This document shows, in pieces, positions 32,944 through 40,182 of a stretch of 40,182 nucleotides of DNA. The notes under the pieces were generated by a model. The model worked only from the letters and a program-made list of their open reading frames with translations. It was not told where the DNA came from and did not search any database. This DNA is from Oscillospiraceae bacterium. GTDB lineage: Bacteria > Bacillota > Clostridia > Oscillospirales > Ruminococcaceae. A program made the translations under genes and the position numbers. Each line of letters begins with the position of its first letter. Positions within the stretch are counted from its first letter, which is position 1. The stretch covers positions 1 through 40,182 of the forward strand of contig JAETSI010000028.1 in the NCBI GenBank assembly GCA_021769725.1, written 5' to 3'.

Positions 32944-33787
32944 GAAAAAGAAACTTGGAATCATGGCGGCTATATCAGCCGTCCTCCTTTTAGGAGGCGC
33001 ACTGCTCTGTTTTAAGGACGATATTGCGCAGGAAATCGCCGAAAACGACCTTGAACCGTTCAGACCGATAACGATATCTCAGGGTACACTTGACGAGATC
33101 ACGGACGATCTCATTGCAGAAACTACGGCGGCGGAGATAATTCCAATCGGCAGTACAAAAACAACTGTGACTGCTGAAATATCGCAAAATATTGCGGTTT
33201 CTGAGGTGCTACCCGATGATGTTCGTCAGAGCCTTATCGATTCAGCACAAGCGATGAATAACGCCTATCCCGATGCGGTTGGTTGGCTGTATATTCCCGA
33301 TTCTTCGGTAAATTACCCGGTCATGCAAAGCGATGACAACGACTACTATCTCAGTCACGCATATGACGGTAGCTATCTCAAGGCAGGCTCTGTGTTTCTG
33401 GATAATCGGTGCGAGAACCGCTTTATGAATCCAATAAATATTGTGTACGCTCACAATATGAAGAACGGCAGTATGTTTGCAGGAGTGCTGAATTTTGCAG
33501 ATCCTGCGTACTTTGACAGCCACAGATACGGCTGGCTTGCGACTCCCGAAAATGTGTACAGAATAGACTTTTTCTCTTGTGCCAAAGCGGATATGAACGA
33601 TGAATTGTATGACGGATCGACGCCAATAAACGAGTGGTTATCGCATCTTTCGGATATCTCTGTTGTGACAGAAAATGTCTATTTTTCGGAGAATGACAGA
33701 TTTATCTCTCTTTCCACCTGTTCATACGAATTTGAGAACGCAAGAACAATCCTTACGGGGAAACTCGTTGAAATGAATGGAGGCTGA
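32936..33787 (+). CDS. srtB: Class B sortase
   Basis: The 283-residue protein has an N-terminal membrane anchor (KLGIMAAISAVLLLGGALLC), then the class B core: DAVGWLYIPDSSVNYPVMQS, His173 in YAHNMKNGSMF, Cys262 in STCSYEFENAR and the catalytic Arg right after. Sortase B joins surface proteins to peptidoglycan or to each other. The ATG at 32936 lies inside the end of the adhesin gene, so the adhesin is its natural substrate. A longer frame from 32840 is not supported. Confidence 0.9.
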   Translation: MTKKKKLGIMAAISAVLLLGGALLCFKDDIAQEIAENDLEPFRPITISQGTLDEITDDLIAETTAAEIIPIGSTKTTVTAEISQNIAVSEVLPDDVRQSLIDSAQAMNNAYPDAVGWLYIPDSSVNYPVMQSDDNDYYLSHAYDGSYLKAGSVFLDNRCENRFMNPINIVYAHNMKNGSMFAGVLNFADPAYFDSHRYGWLATPENVYRIDFFSCAKADMNDELYDGSTPINEWLSHLSDISVVTENVYFSENDRFISLSTCSYEFENARTILTGKLVEMNGG

Positions 33788-33791
33788 TATT

Positions 33792-34133
33792 TTGAAGAAA
33801 AATGTTAAAAAGGCGCTTGCCTGCGAGCTTGCGGCGGTCGTGACTTTCCTCAATTTTGCGGTGATCTCCGCACACGCAGAGGGCGATGTAGCCGGAGCTG
33901 TTGAGAGTACGTGGAACTCCGCAAAAAGTCAGATCAAGAGCGTTACAAACAATGTCATATTCCCCGTAATTGACGTAATACTGGCAATCCTGCTGTTTGT
34001 TAAGATAGGTACAATGTACCTTGACTACAAAAAGCATGGTCAGTTGGAGTGGACTCCTGCGGCGATTTTGTTTGGCTGTCTTATCTTTACTCTGACCGCT
34101 CCGCTGTATATCTGGAGCATAGTGAATATCTGA
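33792..34133 (+). CDS. DUF3852-like small membrane protein of the conjugation module
   Basis: The 113-residue protein has TTG start at 33792 with GGAGG about 8 bases in front. A signal peptide (ACELAAVVTFLNFAVISAHA) is followed by a short helical part and two membrane segments (VILAILLFVKIGTMYL; PAAILFGCLIFTLTAPLYI). The layout resembles VirB2/TrbC-type pilin-like subunits and DUF3852 proteins of ICEs. An ATG at 33777 would overlap the sortase gene and place the RBS within the frame. Confidence 0.6.
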   Translation: MKKNVKKALACELAAVVTFLNFAVISAHAEGDVAGAVESTWNSAKSQIKSVTNNVIFPVIDVILAILLFVKIGTMYLDYKKHGQLEWTPAAILFGCLIFTLTAPLYIWSIVNI

Positions 34134-34136
34134 TGG

Positions 34137-34451
34137 CTACTCCTGCAGCAAGCCTTGAATATATGCCTCGGCTTTGCCTTTCTGGATATTGCTGAGCCTC
34201 TTATACATGAACAATATATTCTGCTCCGATTCCGACAGATCTGATTTTGTGTAAATTGTCTTTACATCGGTTCGCCCGATAAGATAATCTACCGACACGT
34301 TATAATGGTTTGCAAGATGTATCAGTGTTGTAACATCGGGAGAAGCCTGTTCAAGCTCGTAACGGCTTACCATAGCCTGTGAAATATTCATTTCAATTGC
34401 AAGACTCTGCTGACTTTCGTGAGCAGCTTCTCGTAATTCTTTAAGTCTCAT
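34137..34451 (-). CDS. XRE-family (Cro/C1-type) transcriptional regulator
   Basis: In this 104-residue protein, residues 1-60 are an HTH_3 domain: MRLKELREAAHESQQSLAIE, MNISQAMVSRYELEQASPD, then LIHLANHYNVSVDYLIGRTD. The C-terminal 40 residues are helical. It is transcribed away from the SLOG gene across a 117-base gap with two palindromes, which are its likely operators. It ends 3 bases from the DUF3852 gene on the other strand. Confidence 0.85.
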   Translation of the reverse strand: MRLKELREAAHESQQSLAIEMNISQAMVSRYELEQASPDVTTLIHLANHYNVSVDYLIGRTDVKTIYTKSDLSESEQNILFMYKRLSNIQKGKAEAYIQGLLQE

Positions 34452-34506
34452 AAAATCACCTCATCTTTATTTTACAACAAATACGCATAATATTTATTCG
34501 GATTGC

Positions 34507-34544
34507 TTGTAATTCTTATGCAGATAAGTTATAATAAGTATAAC
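34507..34544 (+). promoter_or_regulatory. Promoter with two palindromic operator candidates
   Basis: TTGTAA (34507-34512), a 17-base spacer and TATAAT (34530-34535) make a promoter for the SLOG gene. CTTAT-GCAG-ATAAG (34515-34528) lies in the spacer and GTTATA-ATAAG-TATAAC (34528-34544) covers the -10. Both are suited to binding by the divergent XRE protein. Confidence 0.6.
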
Positions 34545-34568
34545 AAATAATTTTAAGATGGTGATAAT

Positions 34569-35056
34569 ATGATAGACAGATCACGAACAGCTTGCTTTAC
34601 CGGACACCGTGAAATTCCTGAAAATAACAAAAAACAGCTTGACTCTCTGCTTGACAAGGTAATTGAAGATCTGTATAAAAAGGGAGTTGTTTTTTATGGT
34701 TCAGGTGGCGCTTACGGGTTCGATATGCTTGCAGAATCGGCTGTACTTCGGGCAAAACATCGTCATAGTGAAATAAAGCTGATACTCGTTCTGCCGTGCA
34801 GAGATCATGACAAATATTGGACAAAGGAAAATAAAAGCAGTTTGCGGAAATATTGCGTAAATCGGATAAGGTGGTATATACTGCCGATAGCTATTTCTCA
34901 GGCTGTATGCATAAAAGGAACAGGCATCTTGTCAGCTACAGCGGATACTGTGTTGCTTACTCTGTGAAAACCGGCGGAGGAACGGCGTACACCATGGATT
35001 ATGCTGCCCGGAATGGATTGAAAATTGTCAATCTTGCTGGGTTTCTGCAAAGATAA
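34569..35056 (+). pseudogene. SLOG-fold (DUF1273/YpsA-like) protein, frameshifted
   Basis: The first frame has the SLOG N-terminus: ACFTGHREIPE, FYGSGGAYGFDMLAESAVL and LILVLPCRDHDKYW. From about 34844 the homologous sequence moves to the -1 frame (ILRKSDKVVYTADSYFSGCM, HKRNRHLV, GGTAYTMDYAARNGLKIVN) and ends at 35056. One base was lost near the A-rich stretch 34820-34843; no slippery heptamer is in phase there. SLOG proteins bind nucleotides or nucleotide-derived ligands. The first frame alone stops at 34967 with an unrelated tail. Confidence 0.8.
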
Positions 35057-35121
35057 TTTATTGGGTATGATGATAGCTTTTAGGGAAGAAATGTGGTATT
35101 GTTGTAGCAGGAGGTGCGGCG

Positions 35122-35367
35122 ATGGATATACTCGATGTACTGATGAATAAATTCAGAGTTGATTTTGACAAAATACTGTTCAGCAATGCGGACTATGTAA
35201 AAGCTATGTCCGATATTGACAAATTTTACAAGGAAAAGCTGTCCGAAGAACAGGTTGCGGAGCTTGAAAAAATTGTCCTTAATCTGACAGAATCGATTTT
35301 CAGAGAAGGTGTCAGGGCAGGAATGAAGCTCGGCGCACAAATTGCAGAGGGGCTGCTGAGGGAATAA
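35122..35367 (+). CDS. Small helical ICE protein
   Basis: The 81-residue protein begins MDILDVLMNKFRVDFDKILF, and the C-terminal part (EGVRAGMKLGAQIAEGLL) is a Gly/Ala-rich helix seen in short ICE proteins (perhaps DUF6809-like; not sure). AGGAGGTG lies before the ATG. The leader contains TGTGGTATTGTTG (35092-35104), like the leaders of recombinases 1 and 2. Confidence 0.55.
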   Translation: MDILDVLMNKFRVDFDKILFSNADYVKAMSDIDKFYKEKLSEEQVAELEKIVLNLTESIFREGVRAGMKLGAQIAEGLLRE

Positions 35368-35375
35368 TTACTGAG

Positions 35376-35398
35376 AAACCGTCCGAAAGGGCGGTTTT
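35376..35398 (+). terminator. Terminator after the 81-residue protein gene
   Basis: AAACCGTCC (35376-35384) pairs with GGGCGGTTT (35389-35397) around GAAA with one G-T pair, followed by a short T-run. Confidence 0.7.
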
Positions 35399-35420
35399 AT
35401 CTTTGAAGAAGGTGAAACAA

Positions 35421-36821
35421 GTGCCGTATATCCCATTTACAGAAGAACAAAAAATAACCGCAAATAGCGTAGATTTAGCGGAATATCTGCGAATGCAAGG
35501 TGAAAAACTGGAACGTGCAGGACGTGAGTACAAGCTGATCTACAGCGACGGTTCGGGCAAGCATGACAGCATCACGATGTCGGGAAGTACGTGGTTTGAC
35601 CATAAAAATCAGGTCGGCGGCGGAGCGATAAAATTCATGCAGTATTACTACAATATGGACTTTCCGACGGCTGTTCAGGAACTGTTGGGACAGACGATAA
35701 CTCCGCTGTCTCACGCTCCGCCGAAAGCTGTTTTGCGTGAAGAAAAGCCGAAAAATTTTAAACTTCCGGTCGCAAATGAAAATATGCACAGAGTTTACGC
35801 ATACCTCATAAAACAGCGGTTTATCGCTCCCGAAATTATCACTTATTTTGCGAAAAATCACACTCTTTATGAAGATAAGGAGCATCACAATGCGGTGTTT
35901 GTAGGAGTTGATGAAAACGGAATCCCACGACAGGCTCACAAGCGTTCAACGTCAACTTTCGGGAAAACATTCCGGCAGACAATTGAGGGTTCAGATACAA
36001 AATACAGCTTTGCCCACTTTGGCGAGTCGGGAAAGCTGTTTGTTTTTGAAGCTCCGATCGATATGCTTTCATATCTTACTTTGCACCCCGAAAACTGGCA
36101 GAAACACTCATATATAGCCATGAATGGAGTTTATGAAAATGCTGTTTTAACAGCGTTAAAAAGTCATTTAAATCTAAGTGAAATCCTTATCTGCACCGAT
36201 AATGACGAGGGCGGAATCGATGCTGCTGACAGGCTGAAAGATATCCTTTTGGACAGCGGATATTCCAATATCAGACGACTTTTACCTGAGTTCAAAGATT
36301 GGAACGAGGACTTGAAATCCCAAAATGGAGCAGTTCCGATGCCTGCTGTCCCACATAAGCGAAAACAGCGGTATACAGCCGTTATCGGAGAACTGCAAAG
36401 GCTTGACTGCAATGCGGACAGACTGCTTTCAAATCTGAATCTGACGCTTAAAAATGAACAGTACAAATATCTTGCAGAGTACGCATTGTCGGGCTCTGCA
36501 TTTTTTCTGCGTCAGACAGGCTGTAAGGCAAATTTTGAGCAGCTTTGCGCCAAACTGAGAAAAGAATACCGTGCGTATACAGACAAGGCTCACAGGGCGC
36601 AGAAACAGCATAATTTAAGGAATAAAATGAGTGAGGTCGGCAGGGATTTAAAACAATCGGCGAGGACGTATGAGCAGTCCGTGGAAACGGCAAAAAAGCT
36701 GTATCAGCTTGCGGACTGTGCATTGAGAATGTGTGTAGACGAAGTTGAAAATCTCACGGAATGTTGCGAAATATCCGAACGAGAATCCGATGAGGAGGTC
36801 TATGCTCAGGAGTTGTCATAG
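35421..36821 (+). CDS. Toprim/DUF3991 primase-like protein
   Basis: The 466-residue protein has an N-terminal zinc-finger-like/DUF3991 region with STWFDHKNQVGGGAIKFMQY. A Toprim domain follows, with LFVFEAPIDMLSYL (catalytic Glu) and ILICTDNDEGGIDAADRL (DxDxGG-type metal site) at about 240-290. The C-terminal part is helical, ending in an acidic tail (ESDEEVYAQELS). Such proteins probably prime or repair the transferred strand of ICE DNA. GTG 35421 has AGAAGGTG in front; TTG 35403 is in frame but has no RBS. The stop codon overlaps a TGTCATA repeat. Confidence 0.8.
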   Translation: MPYIPFTEEQKITANSVDLAEYLRMQGEKLERAGREYKLIYSDGSGKHDSITMSGSTWFDHKNQVGGGAIKFMQYYYNMDFPTAVQELLGQTITPLSHAPPKAVLREEKPKNFKLPVANENMHRVYAYLIKQRFIAPEIITYFAKNHTLYEDKEHHNAVFVGVDENGIPRQAHKRSTSTFGKTFRQTIEGSDTKYSFAHFGESGKLFVFEAPIDMLSYLTLHPENWQKHSYIAMNGVYENAVLTALKSHLNLSEILICTDNDEGGIDAADRLKDILLDSGYSNIRRLLPEFKDWNEDLKSQNGAVPMPAVPHKRKQRYTAVIGELQRLDCNADRLLSNLNLTLKNEQYKYLAEYALSGSAFFLRQTGCKANFEQLCAKLRKEYRAYTDKAHRAQKQHNLRNKMSEVGRDLKQSARTYEQSVETAKKLYQLADCALRMCVDEVENLTECCEISERESDEEVYAQELS

Positions 36822-36842
36822 GGGGTATGACACAGTGTCATA
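36814..36842 (+). promoter_or_regulatory. TGTCATA repeat cluster with a perfect palindrome before the coupling-protein gene
   Basis: TATGACAC-A-GTGTCATA (36826-36842) is a perfect 17-bp palindrome. A third half-site, TGTCATA (36814-36820), overlaps the stop of the primase-like gene. Half-site starts are 12 and 10 bases apart, about one helical turn. AT-rich sequence with promoter-like TATTAT (near 36875) follows before the TTG start at 36914. It is probably an operator of the transfer operon; an oriT component is possible. Confidence 0.55.
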
Positions 36843-36913
36843 GGAATGTGAATTATCCAATTTAATATATTTATTATAGCAGAAAGAAGAATATTATAGG
36901 GGAGGTTAATTTT

Positions 36914-38665
36914 TTGAACGAAAAACAATTATTTGTTTTAGTTATACTTGGCGTATTATTCATAGCTTTCATAGTTATTGCAAATATGCTTGACAATAAA
37001 AGTATCAACGGAATAAAGGCAAAAACGGTCGGTGACGGTCAGTATGGGACAGCGAGGTGGGCAACCAAACCTGAGATACGGCGGACTTTTTCCTTTCTGC
37101 CATTCGAACCTGAGAAATGGCGTAAGGGCGAGGATTTGCCGACTGTGCAAGGAACTGTAATCGGATGCAGGGGACAGCGAAAAACTGTTGCTCTTGTTGA
37201 TACAGGCGATGTTCATACGTTGATGATCGGCGCAGCAGGATGCGGAAAAACGGCGTTTTTTCTATATCCAAATTTAGAGTTCGCCTGCGCTTCAGGAATG
37301 TCGTTTTTAAGCACGGATACGAAGGGAGACGTTGCTCGAAATTACGGAAATATAGCCAAAAACTGCTATGGTTACAATGTGTCGGTACTTGATTTGCGTA
37401 ACCCAACAAGAAGTGATGAAAACAATATTTTGCATCTTGTCAATAAGTATATGGATGAATATCTTGCAGATAAAAGAAATTTATCTGCAAAGGCAAAAGC
37501 CGAGAAATACGCAAAAATCACAGCAAAAACTATCATAAATATCGGCGGCGGTGACAGCTCAAATTACGGGCAAAATGCGTTTTTTTACGATGCAGCAGAA
37601 GGACTTCTTGCCTCGGTAATCCTGCTTTTAGCGGAATTCGGCGAGAAAAATGAACGTCATATTGTTTCGGTGTTCAAGCTGATACAAGACTTGATTTCCA
37701 AGCCGGAGGGCAAGGGGCAGAAGATGTATTTTACGAAATTAATGGAAAAACTGCCATCGGAACACAAGGCGAAGTGGCTTGCCGGAGCGGCTCTGAACTC
37801 GGCAGATCAGGCGATGATGTCTGTAATGTCAACGGCTCTGTCAAGGCTGAACAGCTTTCTCGACACAGAAATGGAGCAGCTGCTTTGCTTCGGAACAGCA
37901 ATAGACGCAGAGAAGTTTTGTACCGAAAAATCGGCGATTTTCATTATTTTGCCCGAAGAAGATAACAGCAAATATTTTATGGTGAGTCTGCTGATTCAGC
38001 AGTTATACCGTGAGATTTTAGTGATAGCTGACGAGAACGGCGGTACGCTGAAAAATCGTGTGATGTTCTACTGTGACGAACTGGGAACTTTCCCTAAAAT
38101 TGATGGTATGGAGGCAATGTTCTCCGCAGGACGTTCAAGAAAAATAAGCATTATAGCCATTATACAGTCCTTTGCACAGCTTGAACAAAATTACGGAAAA
38201 CAGGGCATGGAAATAATCACTGACAACACACAATTGACGATATTCGGCGGTTTTGCGCCTAATTCTCAGTCAGCAGAGGTGCTGTCAAAAGCATTGGGAG
38301 AGCAGACTGTTCTGTCGGGTTCTGTGTCCCATGGCAAAGAAAAATCGCAGTCATTGCAGATGATCGGCAGACCGCTGCTCACGGTGGACGAGCTGAAAAG
38401 TATGCCAAAAGGACAGTTTATCGTCATGAAAACAGGCGCGCATCCCATGATATCGCCATTAAAGCTGTATTTCAAATGGGGCATAAAATTTGGCGATGCT
38501 TACGCTCTGCCTGACAAAGGCGCAAGACCTGTGGCATATATGGAGCGTGAAAAGCTGTTCAGAGCGGTGGAAATGAAATATCCGCCGAAAAAAACGCAGT
38601 TGGAAATGCCCGAAGATTTCGAGTTTCCGACTCAGCAAAAATTCAGCGTAAGAACGGGGGAATAA
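36914..38665 (+). CDS. VirD4/TraG-family type IV coupling protein
   Basis: The 583-residue protein has one N-terminal membrane helix (FVLVILGVLFIAFIVIANML), YGTARWATKPEI typical of TraG proteins, Walker A GAAGCGKT (106-113), LSTDTKGDVARNYG and Walker B VMFYCDELGTFPKIDGM at about 383-399, then IIAIIQSFAQLEQNYG. It hands the relaxase-DNA complex to the mating channel at the membrane. It is shorter than two-TM homologues. The TTG start has GGGGAGG in front. It opens the transfer gene run that continues to the right edge. Confidence 0.9.
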   Translation: MNEKQLFVLVILGVLFIAFIVIANMLDNKSINGIKAKTVGDGQYGTARWATKPEIRRTFSFLPFEPEKWRKGEDLPTVQGTVIGCRGQRKTVALVDTGDVHTLMIGAAGCGKTAFFLYPNLEFACASGMSFLSTDTKGDVARNYGNIAKNCYGYNVSVLDLRNPTRSDENNILHLVNKYMDEYLADKRNLSAKAKAEKYAKITAKTIINIGGGDSSNYGQNAFFYDAAEGLLASVILLLAEFGEKNERHIVSVFKLIQDLISKPEGKGQKMYFTKLMEKLPSEHKAKWLAGAALNSADQAMMSVMSTALSRLNSFLDTEMEQLLCFGTAIDAEKFCTEKSAIFIILPEEDNSKYFMVSLLIQQLYREILVIADENGGTLKNRVMFYCDELGTFPKIDGMEAMFSAGRSRKISIIAIIQSFAQLEQNYGKQGMEIITDNTQLTIFGGFAPNSQSAEVLSKALGEQTVLSGSVSHGKEKSQSLQMIGRPLLTVDELKSMPKGQFIVMKTGAHPMISPLKLYFKWGIKFGDAYALPDKGARPVAYMEREKLFRAVEMKYPPKKTQLEMPEDFEFPTQQKFSVRTGE

Positions 38666-38668
38666 AAA

Positions 38669-38929
38669 ATGTTCATGCCAAAAATAATTTTCGATATGCC
38701 GCTGAATCATCGTGAAATAACGGTATATCGCTGTTTATGCGACAAAGCAAACAGAAAGGGCGAGTGCTACCCTTCCGCACAAACCATAGCGAAAGAACTG
38801 AAAATTAGTTCAAGAACGGTTTTCAGGGCGTTGAACGGACTTGAACAAAAGCGGCTCATCACAAGGCGTAACAGAGTGCGGAATAACGGCGGCACAAGTT
38901 CAAATATTTACAAACTGGGGGTGATGTGA
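38669..38929 (+). CDS. Helix-turn-helix (HTH_36-like) protein
   Basis: The 86-residue protein has REITVYRCLCDKANRKGECY followed by PSAQTIAKELKISSRTVFRA and LNGLEQKRLITRRNRV, a winged-helix HTH_36 domain as in replication-initiator N-termini. It begins 3 bases after the coupling-protein stop, and its stop overlaps the next start in ATGTGATG. It is probably a regulator of the transfer operon. Confidence 0.75.
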   Translation: MFMPKIIFDMPLNHREITVYRCLCDKANRKGECYPSAQTIAKELKISSRTVFRALNGLEQKRLITRRNRVRNNGGTSSNIYKLGVM

Positions 38930-39858
38930 TGTTTGATTGGATCGGGGACGCCATCGACTGGATCGGCGACGGAATATCGGGACTTTGGGACAACACAGTC
39001 GGCTCGGCGGTTGACGCAATTACCGATGAGATTTGGGACATAATGTTCGAGTGGGTGTTTAATTTAATCTACGGAGCAATTGCCGATTTGTTCGAGTTTA
39101 TCAACGAAAGCACAGCGGATATTTTCAGCCTTGCGTGGGTGAGATCGTTCATAACGCTGTTTCACCACATGGGCTGGATATTGTTTGTGTGCGGAATGAT
39201 TGTGGCGGTGTTCGACTGCGCAATTGCCTATGAATCGGGGCAGAACAGCATCAAGACGACTTGTCTTAACGTGCTGAAAGGATTCTTTGCGGCGAGCCTG
39301 ATAACGGTAATTCCGCAAAGACTGTACTCGTTTTGTATATCGATGCAGGGCAGTTTTACGAGAGATCTGATGGGAAGTTTCATTGGCTCAACGAGCGATA
39401 CGGTCGCAGGAACAGCGCTCAGCGTGGTGGTCGCTCTTGCATCGGACGTGTCGCTGTTCGGACTATTTTTCATAATTTTGTTCGGCTACTGCACCATAAA
39501 AGTTGTTTTCGCAAACATCAAAAGAGGCGGAATCCTGCTGTGCCAGATCGCCATCGGAAGTCTGTATATGTTTTCAGTTCCGAGAGGATACACAGACGGA
39601 TTTTACGGCTGGTGCAAGCAAGTTATTGCAACTTGTCTGACGGCGTTTTTGCAGACTACGATACTTTATGTCGGACTGCTGACATTTACTCAGCACGCTC
39701 TGCTTGCAGTTGGAATATGCTTGGCGGCAAATGAAGTTCCGAGAATTGCTCAGATGTTTGGTCTGGATACAAGCGTGAGGGTCAACATGATGAGCGTTAG
39801 CCACACTGTTTCTATGGGTTCAAAGGCTGCGAAAATGATAGCTTCAGCGAAAAAGTAA
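38929..39858 (+). CDS. VirB6/TrbL-like polytopic membrane protein of the mating channel
   Basis: The 309-residue protein begins amphipathic (MFDWIGDAIDWIGDGISGLW), then has at least five or six membrane segments: TLFHHMGWILFVCGMIVAVF, VLKGFFAASLITVIPQ, GTALSVVVALASDVSLFGLF, FFIILFGYCTIKVVF, QVIATCLTAFLQTTILYVGL and HALLAVGICLAA. Position and topology match the TrbL/VirB6-like proteins (CD0411 type, DUF6045) of clostridial ICEs. ATG 38929 is preferred over the GTG at 38926. Confidence 0.75.
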   Translation: MFDWIGDAIDWIGDGISGLWDNTVGSAVDAITDEIWDIMFEWVFNLIYGAIADLFEFINESTADIFSLAWVRSFITLFHHMGWILFVCGMIVAVFDCAIAYESGQNSIKTTCLNVLKGFFAASLITVIPQRLYSFCISMQGSFTRDLMGSFIGSTSDTVAGTALSVVVALASDVSLFGLFFIILFGYCTIKVVFANIKRGGILLCQIAIGSLYMFSVPRGYTDGFYGWCKQVIATCLTAFLQTTILYVGLLTFTQHALLAVGICLAANEVPRIAQMFGLDTSVRVNMMSVSHTVSMGSKAAKMIASAKK

Positions 39859-39875
39859 GGAGGTATTTTCAAAAA

Positions 39876-40070
39876 ATGAAAACGTATATTTATCCCGAAA
39901 ATCTGCGTGCCACAGTCAAGTTGTGGTTCTGGAATGTTCGGGATTTTGTTATTATCTGCGCAGGAATTCTTATTTCAATAATGATTTTTGCAAAGCTGTG
40001 GACTCCGGTACCAATGGCGATTACAGCCTGTTATGCGTTCCTCACGCTCCGTGCGGAGGACACAGCGTGA
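39876..40070 (+). CDS. PrgI-like membrane protein, probably truncated at its C-terminus
   Basis: The 64-residue protein begins MKTYIYPENLRATVKLWFWN and has one or two membrane segments (DFVIICAGILISIMIFAKLW and PMAITACYAFLTL). It then stops after RAEDTA at TGA 40068-40070. PrgI-family proteins of this kind normally continue with an aromatic-rich tail of 20-40 residues. The stop coincides with what may be the left end of an IS element. AAGGAGG precedes the ATG. Confidence 0.65.
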   Translation: MKTYIYPENLRATVKLWFWNVRDFVIICAGILISIMIFAKLWTPVPMAITACYAFLTLRAEDTA

Positions 40071-40086
40071 TATTGTATAATAAAAC

Positions 40087-40115
40087 TTGACAACAAACAC
40101 CCGAAAGAATAGAAT
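40087..40115 (+). promoter_or_regulatory. Promoter of the transposase gene at the right edge
   Basis: TTGACA (40087-40092), a 17-base spacer and TAGAAT (40110-40115) are followed by AAGGAG before the ATG at 40139. Confidence 0.65.
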
Positions 40116-40138
40116 AAAAAAAGAAGGAGTGTAGAAAG

Positions 40139-40182
40139 ATGTCAAGTAATAAAAAGTACGAAAAAGAATACAAAGTGGAAGC
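40139..40182 (+). CDS. Start of a probable IS3-family OrfA transposase, cut by the window edge
   Basis: Only 14 complete codons are visible, MSSNKKYEKEYKVE, then the edge. KKYxKEYKVEA is the usual beginning of IS3-type OrfA proteins with an HTH_Tnp_1 domain. The assignment is tentative because of the short sequence. If correct, the element probably begins near 40068, at the end of the PrgI-like gene. Confidence 0.5.
   Translation, partial: MSSNKKYEKEYKVE

Noticed and set aside
34569..35056. Programmed frameshift in the SLOG gene
   Set aside because: No X XXY YYZ heptamer is in phase near the frame change; a single-base loss explains it.

Overview
The window looks like a low-to-moderate GC Firmicute, most likely a Ruminococcus-like member of the Oscillospiraceae. 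This rests on AGGAGG-type ribosome binding sites, a class B sortase with an LPxTG-like adhesin, ISXO2-like and IS3-like transposase traces, and the large-serine-recombinase plus TraG/VirB6/PrgI gene order common in gut clostridial integrative conjugative elements (ICEs). Families are recognised by eye from motifs; no database search was run. No rRNA, tRNA or CRISPR array was seen.

Region 1 (1-4.9 kb, AT-rich) is a conflict-gene island: the C-terminal tail of a Hint (polymorphic-toxin) protein with no toxin attached, a TIR-like protein, a small DUF3592-type membrane protein, and a two-gene unit of a nucleoside-phosphorylase-like protein and a P-loop NTPase. The phosphorylase-like gene is split by a -1 frame change exactly at an A AAA AAC heptamer, so it is either a programmed frameshift or a recent break. 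Region 2 (5.2-12.2 kb) is an ICE end module: a region-4-only sigma-like protein under an RBS-masking inverted repeat, a structured gene-free stretch, a MazF toxin among small genes, and three large serine recombinase genes with a DUF1016 nuclease-like gene between the first two. Recombinase 1 has a deletion plus frameshift; recombinase 3 has lost about 60 residues of its catalytic domain; recombinase 2 has no catalytic domain. The module may be immobile.

Region 3 (12.2-17.7 kb) holds a ParE/Phd-type toxin-antitoxin pair, an amidoligase / gamma-glutamylcyclotransferase (GGCT) / small-protein triad, a decayed second copy of the last two genes fused to an ISXO2-like transposase relic, and an AAA-ATPase-like/PD-(D/E)XK protein. 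Region 4 (18.0-21.6 kb, AT-rich) is a compact three-gene ABC-3C type conflict system: DUF4297-like nuclease, middle component, DUF3732-type ABC ATPase.

Region 5 (22.0-40.1 kb) is the body of an ICE: DUF6329- and DUF4314-like proteins, a cytosine and an adenine DNA methyltransferase, an antirepressor, several small proteins, ribbon-helix-helix proteins, a transglutaminase-like lipoprotein, a 1374-residue SpaA/Cna-B adhesin with an NlpC/P60 head, sortase B, an XRE regulator divergent from a frameshifted SLOG (DUF1273) gene, a Toprim primase-like protein, the TraG/VirD4 coupling protein, an HTH protein, a VirB6/TrbL-like membrane protein, and a PrgI-like protein that seems cut by an IS3-type element at the right edge. 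Several unrelated proteins of regions 3 and 5 share acidic C-terminal tails ending in Met or another hydrophobic residue, perhaps a common targeting tag. Recombinases usually lie at the far end of such ICEs, so regions 2 and 3-5 may be parts of two adjacent elements meeting near 12.2 kb.
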